From NCBI RefSeq assembly GCF_900114315.1, contig NZ_FOSQ01000003.1, positions 124,001 through 188,000 of the forward strand: DNA of 64,000 nt. Reading direction: 5' to 3'. This DNA is from Falsiroseomonas stagni DSM 19981. GTDB taxonomy: Bacteria > Pseudomonadota > Alphaproteobacteria > Acetobacterales > Acetobacteraceae. Both the position numbers and the translations under genes were made by a program. The notes under the pieces were generated by a model. That model saw only the letters and a list, made by a program, of their open reading frames with translations, was not told the DNA's origin and did not search any database. Numbering within the stretch: position 1 is the first letter of the stretch; each line of letters begins with the position of its first letter. Of this stretch, positions 44,152 through 54,924 are shown piece after piece.

Positions 44152-45081
44152 ATGAAGAAGACGGCACGCATGCGCCAGTTGCTGGCGGGGGAGGAGGTCG
44201 TCGTCTCCCCAGGGGTCTATGACGGCTACAGCCTGCGGCTGGCGCAGCGCGCGGGGTTCCACACCGCGAGCACGAGCGGCGCGGGCATCGCGAATGCCAG
44301 GCTCGGCGTTCAGGACACCGGGATGATGTCGCTGCACGAGAATGTCGATGCCTGCCGCGCCATGGCGGCATCGGTCGATATCCCGCTGATGGCGGATGCC
44401 GACACCGGCTACGGCAATGCCGTGACCGTCTTCGGCGTGGTGCGGATGTTCGAGGATGCGGGGGTCGTCGGCATCAATATCGAGGACCAGGAATTCCCCA
44501 AGCGCTGCGGCCACATGAAGGGGAAGGAACTGATCCACCCGAGGGAGATGGCGAAGAAGATCGAGGCCGCGGTGAAGGGAAGGCGCGACCCTGACTTCAT
44601 CATCAATGCCCGCACCGACGGCATCGCGGTGGAGGGGATCGAGGGCGCGGTGGAGCGCGCGAAAATCTACGCGGCCGCCGGCGCCGACATGATCTTCCCC
44701 GATACCGTGCGCGGCGAGGATGACATCAAGCGCCTGGTCGATGCGGTGGACATCCCCATCAGCATCAATATCGGCTTCGGCATCCGCAGCCGCCCGACCA
44801 CGCCGCTGATCCCGGTGAAGCGGCTGAAGGAACTGGGCGTGAAGCGCGTCAGCGTGCCGCGGATGCTGCCGGCCGCGGCGCTGAAGGCCATGGAGAACGC
44901 GCTGGCGCTGCTGCGCCACACGCTGGAGACGGGGGAGGTGGTGGACCGGCCGGACCTGCTCTTCTCCATCGACGACATCAAGACGCTGATGGATTACGAG
45001 ACGCTGGAACGGCTGGAGGAGGAGCTGCTGCTGCCCGAGCAGCTCTTCCGCAAATACCAGGCGGAGAAGGCGCGGATCTGA
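44152..45081 (+). CDS. Isocitrate lyase/PEP mutase-family enzyme
   Basis: This 309-aa enzyme has the family's active-site loop as FPKRCGHMKGKEL (C119) and metal-binding PLMADADTGYGNA and NIEDQEFPKRC. The family includes methylisocitrate lyase, oxaloacetate decarboxylase and PEP mutase; the loop KRCGH with the downstream INARTDG fits C-C lyases. It starts MKKTARMRQLLAGEEVVV at 44152, with the family start. Substrate is unassigned. It converges with the ornithine-cyclodeaminase gene, separated by one base. Confidence 0.85.
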   Translation: MKKTARMRQLLAGEEVVVSPGVYDGYSLRLAQRAGFHTASTSGAGIANARLGVQDTGMMSLHENVDACRAMAASVDIPLMADADTGYGNAVTVFGVVRMFEDAGVVGINIEDQEFPKRCGHMKGKELIHPREMAKKIEAAVKGRRDPDFIINARTDGIAVEGIEGAVERAKIYAAAGADMIFPDTVRGEDDIKRLVDAVDIPISINIGFGIRSRPTTPLIPVKRLKELGVKRVSVPRMLPAAALKAMENALALLRHTLETGEVVDRPDLLFSIDDIKTLMDYETLERLEEELLLPEQLFRKYQAEKARI

Positions 45082-45082
45082 G

Positions 45083-46027
45083 TCAGCCGGCCTGGTAGGC
45101 CAGGATGGCGGCGGCCAGATCCTCGCCCGCCCAGCCGACCGATTTGAAGACGGTGACGTCATCGGGGCGGGTGCGGCCGGGATGGACGCCGCGGGTCAGG
45201 GCTTCGAGGTCGGCGACGACGGAGGCCTCCGTGATCGCGCCCTCCGCGATCGCCCGCACGACGTCACCGGCCTCCGCCAGCACGCCGGCGCGGGTATCCG
45301 CGACAACAGTGGCGCGGGCCAGCAGGGCGCCGTCGCTTTCGCGCATCGTCGGGCGGAAGGCGCCGACCAGATCCACATGCGTGCCGGGGGAGATGTCGGC
45401 GCCGCGGACCAGCGGCGCGTCGGAGAGGGTGGCGCAGGAGATGATGTCGAAGCCCCGCGGGTCCGGGCTAGCGGCGGCGCGGGCGGGCAGGCCGTGGTGG
45501 GCCAGGCGGCGGGACAGGGCCTCGGCCTGGTCGGGCTTGCGGGCCCAGATCGCCACCTCCTCGATCGGGAAGCGGTCGCACCATGCCTCCGCCAGGGTGG
45601 TGGCGACGCGGCCGGCGCCCATCACGAGGAGGCGGCGGCTGTCGGGCCGCGCCAGGTAGCGGCCGGCCAGGGTGCTGGCGGCGGCGGTGCGGCGATCCGT
45701 CAGCTCCCCCCCATCCAGCATGGCCAGCGGCTGGCCGGTGGCACCGTCCGACAGCAGGTAGACGGCCTGGACGGCGGGCAGGCCGCGGGCGCCATTGCCG
45801 GGCAGGACATGGACGATCTTGACGCCCGTGAAGCCCCCGGCTGATGCCGGGCCCGTCCAGGCGGGCATGAGGAGGAGCATCCCCTCCGCTTCGTCACCCG
45901 GCTGGGGCAGCGGGTGGCGGTGGCGCAGCGGCGCGGCGCAGCCCTGGCGGAACATCGCCTCCAGCGCCTGTTCCAGCGCGCCCCAGGGCAGGGCGGCGCG
46001 AAGCTGTTCCGCGGTGACGATGCGCAT
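45083..46027 (-). CDS. Ornithine cyclodeaminase/mu-crystallin-family protein
   Basis: This 314-aa protein begins MRIVTAEQLRAALPWGALEQ and has the Rossmann region LLVMGAGRVATTLAEA with GGFTGVKIVHVLPGN, RRTAAASTLAGRYLARPDS and the end VTVFKSVGWAGEDLAAA. Family members reduce or cyclise amino acids (ornithine cyclodeaminase, ketimine reductase). The ATG at 46027 follows a GGTTGTCC leader of weak ribosome-binding strength. Its promoter lies in the 312-base divergent spacer shared with aapJ. Confidence 0.88.
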   Translation of the reverse strand: MRIVTAEQLRAALPWGALEQALEAMFRQGCAAPLRHRHPLPQPGDEAEGMLLLMPAWTGPASAGGFTGVKIVHVLPGNGARGLPAVQAVYLLSDGATGQPLAMLDGGELTDRRTAAASTLAGRYLARPDSRRLLVMGAGRVATTLAEAWCDRFPIEEVAIWARKPDQAEALSRRLAHHGLPARAAASPDPRGFDIISCATLSDAPLVRGADISPGTHVDLVGAFRPTMRESDGALLARATVVADTRAGVLAEAGDVVRAIAEGAITEASVVADLEALTRGVHPGRTRPDDVTVFKSVGWAGEDLAAAILAYQAG

Positions 46028-46085
46028 GGAGGACAACCTTCTGCCGGGTGGGCTGGGGGGCAGGGACCTGTCGCATCCCGCCCGC

Positions 46086-46144
46086 GGGGCGCCAAGGGGG
46101 GGCGCCAAGGGAGGCGGGCGCGGCGTTTGAACGCGGCGTTTGAC
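46086..46144. repeat. Two neighbouring 13-bp tandem duplications
   Basis: GGGGCGCCAAGGG occurs twice without gap (46086-46098, 46099-46111). Eight bases later CGCGGCGTTTGA(A/C) occurs twice without gap (46119-46131, 46132-46144). Both are exact, or differ in one base, and both have a 13-base period, more than one helical turn. They lie in the shared promoter region of two divergent genes. Confidence 0.85.
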
Positions 46145-46200
46145 AGGGGCTTGCGGCATGCGTAGGGGCGTGGGCCGGGGGGCATGCCGCGAGATGCGCG
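46140..46200 (+). promoter_or_regulatory. Candidate aap promoter with flanking inverted repeat
   Basis: A perfect -35 box TTGACA (46140-46145) is followed 17 bases later by TAGGGG (46163-46168), a weak -10. Inverted arms GCGGCATGC (46153-46161) and GCATGCCGC (46192-46200) straddle it, and CGTGGTGGCACCACG (46274-46288) is a further palindrome nearer the start of aapJ. This looks like a regulated promoter; nitrogen or amino-acid control is a guess from the gene it serves. Confidence 0.4.
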
Positions 46201-46273
46201 TTGATCCGGGGCTACGGCTGGCGCAGCATCCCGGGAACGGGGATGGCCGGCGGTGCCCGCGATCGGCACGCGA

Positions 46274-46288
46274 CGTGGTGGCACCACG
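46274..46288. promoter_or_regulatory. 15-nt palindrome upstream of aapJ
   Basis: CGTGGTG and CACCACG stand around a central G, 51 bases before the aapJ ATG. The length and symmetry fit a dimeric repressor or activator site. It is not part of the hairpin repeat family. Confidence 0.4.
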
Positions 46289-46339
46289 CGGTTGAAACAG
46301 CCCGGGCCTGAAGGGGCGGGGCATGAGGGAGATGACGGT

Positions 46340-47389
46340 ATGAAGGCGCTTCGCCTTTCTGTGACGCGCGCCCTGGGAGGCGTCGCCCTGGCGGCATCCC
46401 TGGCGGCACCGCTGGCCGCGCAGCAGGCGCCAGCGGCCGGTACGGCGACGACGCTGGACGCGATCCGCGCCCGCGGCAGCCTGATCTGCGGCGTGAACAC
46501 CGGCCTGGCCGGCTTCGCCCAGCCGGACAGCCAGGGCGTGTGGCGCGGCTTCGACGTGGATTACTGCCGCGCCGTCGCCGCCGCGCTCTGGAACGACGCG
46601 AGCCGGGTCCGCTACGTGCCGACCACGGCGCAGAACCGCTTCACTGCGCTGCAATCCGGCGAAGTGGACATGCTGTCCCGCAACACGACCTGGACGCTGT
46701 CCCGCGACACCTCGCTGGGCTTCGACTTCACCGGCATCAATTTCTATGACGGCCAGGGCTTCATGGTGAAGGCCTCCGCCGGCGTGCGGACGGCCCGGGA
46801 CCTGAACGGCGCCACCATCTGCGTGCAGCCCGGCACGACCACCGAACAGAACCTGACGGACTGGGCGCGCGCCAACCGCATCCAGTTCACCCCGGTGGTG
46901 ATCGAACAGCTGAATGACGTGGTGCAGGCCTATGTCTCCGGCCGCTGCGACGCCTACACGACCGACGTGTCCGGCCTTGCCTCCACCCGTTCCGCCCAGG
47001 CGCGGCCGCAGGAACACGTGATCCTGCCGGACGTCATCAGCAAGGAGCCGCTTGGCCCGCTGGTCCGCCATGGCGACCAGCGCTTCGCCGACCTGCTGCG
47101 CTGGATCCACTACGGCCTGATCGGTGCCGAGGAATTGGGCATCACCGCCGCCAACGTGGCGCAGGCCGCCGCGTCCGACCAGCGGCCGGAAGTCCAGCGC
47201 ATGCTGGGCCGCACGGGTGACCTCGGCCGGATGCTGACGGTGGACAATGCCTGGCTGCTCAACGTGATCCGCACGGTCGGCAATTACGGCGAGGTGTTCG
47301 AGCGCAACCTGGTGCCGATCGGCCTGCAGCGCGGCCCGAACGCGCTCTGGACCAATGGCGGGCTGCAGTACTCGCCCCCGTTCCGGTGA
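46340..47389 (+). CDS. aapJ: Polar amino-acid ABC transporter, periplasmic binding protein
   Basis: This 349-aa protein has a signal peptide (to about residue 30, LAAPLAAQ) and the AapJ/BztA-type sequence RGSLICGVNTGLAGFAQPD, WRGFDVDYCRAVAAALW, VDMLSRNTTWTLSRDT and VQPGTTTEQNLTDW. It binds L-amino acids with broad specificity in the periplasm. GAGGGAGATGACGGT precedes the ATG at 46340. It starts the aapJQMP operon. Confidence 0.93.
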   Translation: MKALRLSVTRALGGVALAASLAAPLAAQQAPAAGTATTLDAIRARGSLICGVNTGLAGFAQPDSQGVWRGFDVDYCRAVAAALWNDASRVRYVPTTAQNRFTALQSGEVDMLSRNTTWTLSRDTSLGFDFTGINFYDGQGFMVKASAGVRTARDLNGATICVQPGTTTEQNLTDWARANRIQFTPVVIEQLNDVVQAYVSGRCDAYTTDVSGLASTRSAQARPQEHVILPDVISKEPLGPLVRHGDQRFADLLRWIHYGLIGAEELGITAANVAQAAASDQRPEVQRMLGRTGDLGRMLTVDNAWLLNVIRTVGNYGEVFERNLVPIGLQRGPNALWTNGGLQYSPPFR

Positions 47390-47398
47390 GGTGAAAGG

Positions 47399-47430
47399 GG
47401 GGGCGCCGGCGGATCGCCGCCGGCGCCCCC
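47399..47430 (+). promoter_or_regulatory. 14-bp hairpin between aapJ and aapQ
   Basis: GGGGGCGCCGGCGG and CCGCCGGCGCCCCC form a perfect stem with an ATCG loop, ten bases beyond the aapJ stop. In binding-protein operons such hairpins often stabilise the upstream mRNA or stop part of the transcripts, which makes binding protein more abundant than permease. There is no T-tract. Confidence 0.65.
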
Positions 47431-47578
47431 TGCCCGCCGGACCTGCCCGTGGCCGATGAAGCCGGCCCCACTCTTGCATGGACCGGCCTGCCGCCCGACT
47501 CAGCGGATGATCATCACGCCGTGCCTGATTGCCTGAAGCGGGGCCAACCCCGCCGGGCCACTCCACCAGGGAAGCCTC

Positions 47579-48784
47579 ATGTCCTCATCCACCGCCGATC
47601 CGCGCCTGGCCTCCGCCGGTCCGCCGCGCCGCCCGATCCGCCTGTCCTGGTCGGATGAAAGGCTGCGCGCCATCGTCTGGCAGATCCTCGTCGTCGGCAT
47701 CGTCGGCTCCATCGTCTGGTGGCTCTGGTCCAACACCGTGCACAATCTGGAGGTGCGGCGGATCGCGACCGGCTTCGGCTTCCTGCAGCGGGAGGCGGGG
47801 CTGCCGATCGGCGAATCGCTGATCGACTACGACCCGACCCACAGCTACCTGCGCGCCCTGACCGTCGGTGTGCTGAACACGCTGAAGGTGGCGGTGGTGG
47901 GCGTCATCCTCGCCACCATCCTCGGCACGCTGATCGGCATCGCCAAGCTGTCGAAGAACTGGCTCGTCTCCAAGCTCGCCAGCTTCTACATCGAGGTCAT
48001 CCGCGACCTGCCGCTGCTGCTGCAGCTGCTGTTCTGGTACACCATCCTCCAGGGCCTTCCCGGGCCGCGCCAGGCGCTGAACCCGGTGGATGGCGTGTTC
48101 CTGTCCAACCGCGGCATGAAGCTGCCCTGGATCGAATGGCTGCCGGCGCATAACTGGGCGCTGCTGGCGATGGTGGCGGGTGCCGTCGGCACCTGGGCCT
48201 ATGCGCGCGCCATGCGGGCGAAGCAGTATGCGGATGGCCAGCCGCGCAAGATCTGGCCGGCGGGCCTGGCGCTGATGGTCGGCCTGCCACTGGTGGTCTG
48301 GGCGGCGCATGGCGCGCCCTTCACGCCGGACATCCCCGCGCTGCGCGGCTTCAACTTCCGCGGCGGCATCTCCATCAGCCCGGAATACTTCGCCCTCCTG
48401 CTCGGCCTTGTGACCTACACCGCCGGCTTCATCGCGGAAATCGTCCGCGCCGGCATCCAGGCGGTGAACCAGGGGCAGTGGGAAGCGGCCGAGGCGCTGG
48501 GCATGCGCCGGGCGGAGATCCTGAAGCGGATCGTGCTGCCGCAGGCGCTGCGCGTGATCGTGCCGCCGATGACGTCCCAGTACCTGAACCTGACGAAGAA
48601 CAGCTCCCTGGCCGTGGCCATCGGCTACCAGGACATCGTCAGCATCGCGAACACGACGCTGAACCAGACGGGCCAGGCGATCGAGGGCATCGCCATCATC
48701 ATGCTGGTCTACCTCAGTATCAGCCTGTCGATCTCGCTGTTCATGAACTGGTACAACGCGCGCATCGCGCTGGTGGAGCGCTGA
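47579..48784 (+). CDS. aapQ: Polar amino-acid ABC transporter permease
   Basis: This 401-aa membrane protein has about eight hydrophobic segments and the ABC permease loop EALGMRRAEILKRIVLPQAL before the last ones. The long middle region with GFNFRGGISISPEYFALLL is typical of AapQ/BztB, which are longer than HisQ-like permeases. It lies 189 bases after aapJ and three bases before aapM. Confidence 0.93.
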   Translation: MSSSTADPRLASAGPPRRPIRLSWSDERLRAIVWQILVVGIVGSIVWWLWSNTVHNLEVRRIATGFGFLQREAGLPIGESLIDYDPTHSYLRALTVGVLNTLKVAVVGVILATILGTLIGIAKLSKNWLVSKLASFYIEVIRDLPLLLQLLFWYTILQGLPGPRQALNPVDGVFLSNRGMKLPWIEWLPAHNWALLAMVAGAVGTWAYARAMRAKQYADGQPRKIWPAGLALMVGLPLVVWAAHGAPFTPDIPALRGFNFRGGISISPEYFALLLGLVTYTAGFIAEIVRAGIQAVNQGQWEAAEALGMRRAEILKRIVLPQALRVIVPPMTSQYLNLTKNSSLAVAIGYQDIVSIANTTLNQTGQAIEGIAIIMLVYLSISLSISLFMNWYNARIALVER

Positions 48785-48787
48785 GCC

Positions 48788-49933
48788 ATGAGCGACATCA
48801 CCGCCAACACGGCCGTGCCGCACCAGGCCGGCGCCGAACGCCGGCAGCCGCCCGTCGCCACCACGGGCATTGTCGCCTGGGCGCGGATGAACCTGTTCTC
48901 CTCCTGGATCAACACCGCCGTCACCCTGGCGCTCGGCTACCTGGTGGTGCGCTGGACGATCGGCTTCGTGGACTGGGCCTTCCTGAACGCCATCTGGTCC
49001 GTGCCCGTCGTGAACGGGCAGGCGCAGACCCAGGCGTGCCGGGAGATCAAGGGGGTTGGCGCCTGCTGGGCGGTGGTGACGGAAAAGCACCGCTTCATCC
49101 TGTTCGGCACCTACCCCTATGAGGAACACTGGCGGCCGCTGCTGGTCTGCGTGCTGTTCGTCGCGCTCTACATCGTCTCCGCCCTGCGGCGCTTCTGGAA
49201 CTGGCGGCTGATCCCGATCTGGGTCGGCACGCTGACCGCGATCGGCATCCTGATGTGGGGCGGCGTCTTCGGCCTGACCTATGTCCCGCAGGAACGCTGG
49301 GGCGGGCTGCCCATCACGCTGATCCTGTCCACCTTCGGGCTCGCCTTCGCCTTCCCGCTGGCGGTGCTGGTGGCGCTCGGCCGGCGGTCGAAGCTGCCGG
49401 CGATCAAGACGCTTTGCGTGCTGTATGTGGAACTCATCCGCGGCGTGCCGCTGATCAGCCTGCTGTTCATGGCCAGCGTGATGTTTCCGCTGTTCCTGCC
49501 GGAAGGCATGAACATCGACAAGCTGCTGCGCGCGCAGGTCGCCATCACGCTCTTCGCCGGCGCCTACCTGGCGGAAGTGGTGCGCGCCGGCCTCCAGACC
49601 CTGCCGCGGGGGCAGTATGAGGCGGCGGATGCGCTCGGCCTCTCCTACTGGCAGAAGACGGGCTTCATCATCCTGCCGCAGGCGCTGCGGCTGGTGATCC
49701 CGCCGCTGGTGAACACCTTCATCGGTTTCTTCAAGGATACGTCGCTGGTGCTGATCATCGGCATCTTCGACCTGCTGACGGCGGGCAAGACCGCGATCGT
49801 GGAGCCCGCCTGGCAGGGCTTCGGGATCGAGGTCTACATCACCATCGGCCTCATCTACCTGGTGTTCTGCTTCGCCATGTCGAAGTACAGCCAGGATCTG
49901 GAACGCGAACTCAACCGGCACCGGCGGCGGTAG
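48788..49933 (+). CDS. aapM: Polar amino-acid ABC transporter permease
   Basis: This 381-aa partner permease has the same architecture as AapQ, with [19 protein letters not shown] after [20 protein letters not shown]. It pairs with AapQ to form the channel. The last hydrophobic segment is followed by a basic tail ([17 protein letters not shown]). Confidence 0.93.
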   Translation: MSDITANTAVPHQAGAERRQPPVATTGIVAWARMNLFSSWINTAVTLALGYLVVRWTIGFVDWAFLNAIWSVPVVNGQAQTQACREIKGVGACWAVVTEKHRFILFGTYPYEEHWRPLLVCVLFVALYIVSALRRFWNWRLIPIWVGTLTAIGILMWGGVFGLTYVPQERWGGLPITLILSTFGLAFAFPLAVLVALGRRSKLPAIKTLCVLYVELIRGVPLISLLFMASVMFPLFLPEGMNIDKLLRAQVAITLFAGAYLAEVVRAGLQTLPRGQYEAADALGLSYWQKTGFIILPQALRLVIPPLVNTFIGFFKDTSLVLIIGIFDLLTAGKTAIVEPAWQGFGIEVYITIGLIYLVFCFAMSKYSQDLERELNRHRRR

Positions 49934-50009
49934 CGGCGGCCCGCGGGGCAACCCGAGGCCGCACCACCACGCCGACCAAGCCGGAAGCCGGAAGACAGGG
50001 AAAGACACA

Positions 50010-50804
50010 ATGAGCGAGACCATCGAGACCGAGGCCCAGATCGCCTCCGCCATGCGGACGGATGCGCCGCCGGCGATCGTGCTGGAAGGCGTCAACAAGT
50101 GGTTCGGCGCGCTGCACGTGCTGCGGGACGTCAACCTCTCCGTCGCCACCGGCGAACGGGTGGTGGTCTGCGGGCCGTCCGGGTCCGGCAAATCCACGCT
50201 GATCCGCTGCATCAACCGGCTGGAGACGCACCAGGAAGGCAAGATCCTGGTGGACGGGATCGAGCTGTCGGACGACCTCCGATCCCTCGACGCCATCCGG
50301 CGCGAGGTCGGCATGGTGTTTCAATCGTTCAACCTGTTCCCGCATTTGACGATCCTGGAAAACTGCACCCTGGCGCCGATCTGGGTGCGCCGGATGCCGA
50401 AGAAGGAGGCCGAGGAGCTGGCGATGGAATACCTGACCCGGGTGCGCATCCCGGAGCAGGCCAAGAAGTATCCGGGCCAGCTTTCCGGCGGCCAGCAGCA
50501 GCGCGTCGCCATCGCGCGCGCGCTGTGCATGAAGCCGAAGATCATGCTGTTCGACGAGCCGACCTCGGCGCTCGACCCCGAGATGATCAAGGAAGTGCTG
50601 GACACCATGGTGATGCTGGCCTCCACCGGCATGACCATGATCTGCGTGACGCATGAAATGGGCTTCGCCCGCCAGGTGGCCGACCGCGTGGTGTTCATGG
50701 ACCGCGGCGAGATCGTGGAGAGCGGGGAGCCGGAGAGCCTGTTCAGCGACCCGAAGACGGACCGCCTGAAGCTGTTCCTGAGCCAGATCCTCCGGGGCCA
50801 TTGA
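50010..50804 (+). CDS. aapP: Polar amino-acid ABC transporter ATPase
   Basis: This 264-aa ATPase has Walker [11 protein letters not shown]-loop [10 protein letters not shown], signature [15 protein letters not shown] and Walker [14 protein letters not shown], plus the H-switch VTHEMGFA. The N-terminal 25 residues are longer than usual. It powers import by AapQM. It ends the operon; kup follows 100 bases later. Confidence 0.95.
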   Translation: MSETIETEAQIASAMRTDAPPAIVLEGVNKWFGALHVLRDVNLSVATGERVVVCGPSGSGKSTLIRCINRLETHQEGKILVDGIELSDDLRSLDAIRREVGMVFQSFNLFPHLTILENCTLAPIWVRRMPKKEAEELAMEYLTRVRIPEQAKKYPGQLSGGQQQRVAIARALCMKPKIMLFDEPTSALDPEMIKEVLDTMVMLASTGMTMICVTHEMGFARQVADRVVFMDRGEIVESGEPESLFSDPKTDRLKLFLSQILRGH

Positions 50805-50904
50805 CCGGGAAGGGGGGCGGCGCGAGCCCGCCGGTGGCGGCGCGCTTGCGTCCCCCCCGCCCGCGGGCCTATGCCTCGCGGCGTTCCGCCTCTGGAGCGC
50901 ACCC

Positions 50905-52779
50905 TTGAGCCATTCCCCCGCGGCCGAACGTCCCGTGACGCTGGCCGCCCTGATCGGCGTGCTGGGCATCGTCTATGGCGACATCGGCACCAGCCCTCTC
51001 TACGCCCTGCGTGCCGCCTTGCTGCACTTCTCCGCCGACGGAATCGAGCGGTGGGAGATCCTTGGCATCCTCAGCCTGATCTTCTGGTCCCTGATCCTCA
51101 CGGTGACGGTGAAATACGTCATCTTCGTATTGCGGGCGGACAACCGGGGGGAGGGCGGGATCCTGGCGCTGATGGCGCTGGCGCAGCGCCATGCGCGCAC
51201 GCCGCGCGGCCGCTGGATGGTCGCGGTGCTCGGCATCATCGGGGCCAGCCTGTTCTTCGGCGATGGCATCATCACGCCGGCCATCTCCGTCCTCTCGGCG
51301 GTGGAGGGCCTCAAGGTCATCTCGCCGCATTTCGAGGAAGCGGTGGTGCCGATCGCGCTCGGCATCCTCATCGCGCTGTTCCTGGTGCAGTGGCGGGGCA
51401 CCGCCACCATGGGCAAGGTCTTCGGGCCGATCTGCGCGCTGTGGTTCGGGACCATCGGGCTGCTCGGGCTGATCGAGGTGATCAAGGAGCCGGAAGTGCT
51501 GGCGGCGCTGTCGCCGCACCACGCCATCACCTTCTGCGGCTACTACAAGCTGGCCGCCTTCATCGCCTTCGGCTCCGTCGTGCTGGCGGTGACGGGGGCC
51601 GAGGCGCTGTATGCCGATATGGGCCATTTCGGCCGCAAGCCGATCCAGCTGGCCTGGGTGGCCTTCGTGCTGCCCGCGCTGGCGCTGAACTATTTCGGCC
51701 AGGGCGCGCTGCTGCTGTCCGAGCCGGAATCGATCGAGAATCCCTTCTTCCTGCTGGCCCCGGACTGGCTGCGCCTGCCGCTGGTGATCCTGGCGACGGC
51801 GGCGACCATCATCGCCAGCCAGGCGATGATCTCCGGCGCCTTCTCCATCGCGCGGCAATGCGTCCAGCTCGGCTTCGTGCCGCGGCTCGAGGTGCGCCAC
51901 ACCAGCGACACGGAGCAGGGCCAGATCTACATGCCCCAGGTGAACATGATGCTGCTGATCGGCGTCATCATCCTGGTGCTGGAATTCAAGAACAGCGACA
52001 GCCTGGCGGCGGCCTACGGGCTGGCGGTGACGGGCACCTTCCTGGCCACCTCCTGCCTGGCGATGCTCGTGTTCCGGCGGGCCTATGGCTGGCCGCTGAT
52101 GCTGGTCATCGCGGTCTTCGGGCCGCTGCTGCTGCTCGACCTCGCCTACTTCATCTCCACCGCGCTGAAGATTCCCGAAGGCGGCTATGTGCCGCTGCTG
52201 CTGGGCATCGCGACCTTCACCCTGATGCTGACCTGGCGGCAGGGGCGGGACCTGCTCTTCGCCCGCTTCCGGCAGGACAGCCTGCCGCTGAAATCCTTCA
52301 TCGCCCGCCTGCCGCAATCCCGCACCATCCGGGTGCCGGGGATCGCGGTGTTCATGACGGGGCAGGCGGACCTGGTGCCCGGGGCGCTGCTGCACAACCT
52401 GAAGCACAACAAGGTGCTGCATGAGCGGGTGCTGTTCGTCACCGTGATCAACGAGGACATCCCCCGCGTCGAGCAGCGGCGGGAGGTGACGGAACTGGCC
52501 CCCGACATCCACCGCGTGATCCTGCGCTACGGCTTCCAGGAAAGCCCCCACATCCCGCGGGAGCTGGAGGCGCTGCGCGACATCGGCATCGCGTTCGAGC
52601 CGATGCAGGCCAGCTATTTCCTGGGGCGGGAGACGGTGGTGGCGGCGGCGGTGCCGAAGATGCCGCGCTGGCGCCAGTGGATCTTCACCCTGCTGTCCCG
52701 CAACGCGGTGCCGGCTACGGAATTCTTCCGCATCCCGTCCGACCGCGTGGTCGAACTCGGGGTGCGGGTGGCGATCTGA
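50905..52779 (+). CDS. kup: Kup-type potassium transporter
   Basis: This 624-aa protein has about twelve membrane segments and the KUP signature [19 protein letters not shown] near residue 22, [18 protein letters not shown] and [18 protein letters not shown]. It imports potassium, probably with protons. The start is TTG at 50905 with TCTGGAGC before it. The C-terminal cytosolic part is short, as in bacterial members. Confidence 0.95.
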   Translation: MSHSPAAERPVTLAALIGVLGIVYGDIGTSPLYALRAALLHFSADGIERWEILGILSLIFWSLILTVTVKYVIFVLRADNRGEGGILALMALAQRHARTPRGRWMVAVLGIIGASLFFGDGIITPAISVLSAVEGLKVISPHFEEAVVPIALGILIALFLVQWRGTATMGKVFGPICALWFGTIGLLGLIEVIKEPEVLAALSPHHAITFCGYYKLAAFIAFGSVVLAVTGAEALYADMGHFGRKPIQLAWVAFVLPALALNYFGQGALLLSEPESIENPFFLLAPDWLRLPLVILATAATIIASQAMISGAFSIARQCVQLGFVPRLEVRHTSDTEQGQIYMPQVNMMLLIGVIILVLEFKNSDSLAAAYGLAVTGTFLATSCLAMLVFRRAYGWPLMLVIAVFGPLLLLDLAYFISTALKIPEGGYVPLLLGIATFTLMLTWRQGRDLLFARFRQDSLPLKSFIARLPQSRTIRVPGIAVFMTGQADLVPGALLHNLKHNKVLHERVLFVTVINEDIPRVEQRREVTELAPDIHRVILRYGFQESPHIPRELEALRDIGIAFEPMQASYFLGRETVVAAAVPKMPRWRQWIFTLLSRNAVPATEFFRIPSDRVVELGVRVAI

Positions 52780-52855
52780 TCGGCTTGCGCGCGCCGAACC
52801 TTGGGGCGGCGCGCGCGTTCGGTTCGGCTCGGACACGTCCAGGGAAGGGGATGCG

Positions 52856-53230
52856 GTGACGGCCGCCAAGCTCATCGAGGTCACGCTGGCGATGGCCTGG
52901 AGCCCGGGCATGGCGCCCGGCGAGGAACCCGCGCGCATCGTCTTCCGCATCGCGATCGACGGGCAGGGGCAGCCCGATGCCGCCGCCTGGCTGGCGGACC
53001 CCGACCCCTGGCCCGCGCGCTACGAGGCGCCCGGAAAGCCGCCCCTGGGCGGCGACGTGACGCATGACGAGGATGGCTGGTCGCTGCGCTTCTTCGCGGA
53101 GTCCACGGCGCCGCCTGATGCCCCCATGCATCGCATCCGCCACCTCGGCATGCCGCGGCCGGGCGAGGTGCTGACGATCCGCGAGCCCAGCGGGGCGGAA
53201 GCGGCGTGGCGCGTGGTGGGGATCGGCTAA
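52856..53230 (+). CDS. Unknown small protein downstream of kup
   Basis: This 124-aa protein has no membrane segment, signal, cysteine or recognised motif. It is mixed alpha/beta in composition with a central HDEDGWSLRFFAEST. The start is GTG at 52856, after GGGAAGGGGATGC. Similar orphan proteins are common; no role can be given from neighbours. Confidence 0.65.
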   Translation: MTAAKLIEVTLAMAWSPGMAPGEEPARIVFRIAIDGQGQPDAAAWLADPDPWPARYEAPGKPPLGGDVTHDEDGWSLRFFAESTAPPDAPMHRIRHLGMPRPGEVLTIREPSGAEAAWRVVGIG

Positions 53231-53251
53231 CCCCCTCCCCCAAACGAAAAA

Positions 53252-53276
53252 GACGCCCGCCATGCCGGCGGGCGTC
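53252..53276 (-). terminator. Rho-independent terminator of the tRNA-Ala gene
   Basis: GACGCCCGCC and GGCGGGCGTC pair perfectly over ten bases with a five-base loop. On the minus strand the stem is followed by TTTTTCG. It stands 10 bases beyond the tRNA 3' end and is the clearest intrinsic terminator in the window. Confidence 0.9.
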
Positions 53277-53286
53277 TTCATCGAAC

Positions 53287-53362
<76 letters not shown>

Positions 53363-53504
53363 GCACCGTGGCGAGGCGCGCCCTATAGCGGCGCCTGGAA
53401 GCCTGCGCAAGCCTCCCCGAACCCCCTTTCCGTATCGCCCCGCGCCGCATAGTTATGGACCATCACGAGCCGCCGTTCTCGGCGGCCGCGGGCGGGAGAG
53501 CGCG

Positions 53505-54242
53505 ATGCGAAAGATCCATCCTGATGCGAAGGCGGCGCTGGCCGGCCTGCTGAAGGACGACATGACCATCATGTCGGGCGGCTTCGGCATTTCCGGCATC
53601 CCGTCCCTGCTGATCGAGGCGATCCGGGAAAGCGGCGTGAAGGGCCTGACCGTCATCTCCAACAATGCGGGGATCGACGATGCGGGGCTCGGCCTGCTGC
53701 TGCACACGCGCCAGATCCGCAAGATGATCAGCAGCTATGTCGGTGAGAACGCGACCTTCGCGAAGCAGTACCTTGCCGGTGAGCTGGAGATCGAGTTCAA
53801 CCCGCAGGGCACGCTGGCGGAACGCATCCGCGCCGGCGGCGCCGGCATCCCCGCCTTCTTCACCAAGACCGGCTACGGCACCGCCGTGGCGGAGGGGAAG
53901 GAGACGCGGGAATTCGACGGCGAGCATTACGTGATGGAGCGCGGGCTTTTCGCCGATCTCGCCATCATCCACGCCTACAAGGGCGACCATGAGGGCAACC
54001 TCGTTTATCGGAAGACCGCGCGGAACTTCAACCCGATCATGGCCAGCGCCGCGCGCGTGACGGTGGCGCAGGTGGAACACCTGGTGAGGCCCGGGGAGAT
54101 CGACCCGGACCACATCCACACCCCCGGCATCTTCGTGAAGCGCCTGGTGCTGTGCCCGCCCGATTTCGAGAAGCGCATCGAACAGCGCACCGTCCGCAAG
54201 CGCGCGGCCGCCGCCGCCGCTGGCGCTGAATCCCAGGCCTGA
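53505..54242 (+). CDS. scoA: 3-oxoacid CoA-transferase subunit A
   Basis: This 245-aa subunit has the family sequence [20 protein letters not shown] and [20 protein letters not shown], with [20 protein letters not shown] in the middle. With ScoB it moves CoA from succinyl-CoA or another acyl-CoA to acetoacetate. The ATG at 53505 ([12 protein letters not shown]) is the family start. scoB follows 13 bases after the stop. Confidence 0.93.
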   Translation: MRKIHPDAKAALAGLLKDDMTIMSGGFGISGIPSLLIEAIRESGVKGLTVISNNAGIDDAGLGLLLHTRQIRKMISSYVGENATFAKQYLAGELEIEFNPQGTLAERIRAGGAGIPAFFTKTGYGTAVAEGKETREFDGEHYVMERGLFADLAIIHAYKGDHEGNLVYRKTARNFNPIMASAARVTVAQVEHLVRPGEIDPDHIHTPGIFVKRLVLCPPDFEKRIEQRTVRKRAAAAAAGAESQA

Positions 54243-54255
54243 GGAGCACCACGAC

Positions 54256-54894
<639 letters not shown>

Positions 54895-54924
54895 CGTCTG
54901 GACGGGGTGGGCTTCGGCCCGCCC

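Noticed and set aside
46028-47566. N-terminal extension of the ornithine-cyclodeaminase-like frame
   Set aside because: The frame stays open for another 500 codons upstream, but that part is antisense to aapJ; the real start is the ATG at 46027 with the family N-terminus.
47585-50314. A 909-codon open frame on the minus strand
   Set aside because: It is antisense to aapQ, aapM and aapP, all with clear family motifs; the predicted protein is rich in H, Q, D and R without domains.
50869-52950. A 693-codon open frame on the minus strand
   Set aside because: It is the shadow of kup and has no recognisable domain.
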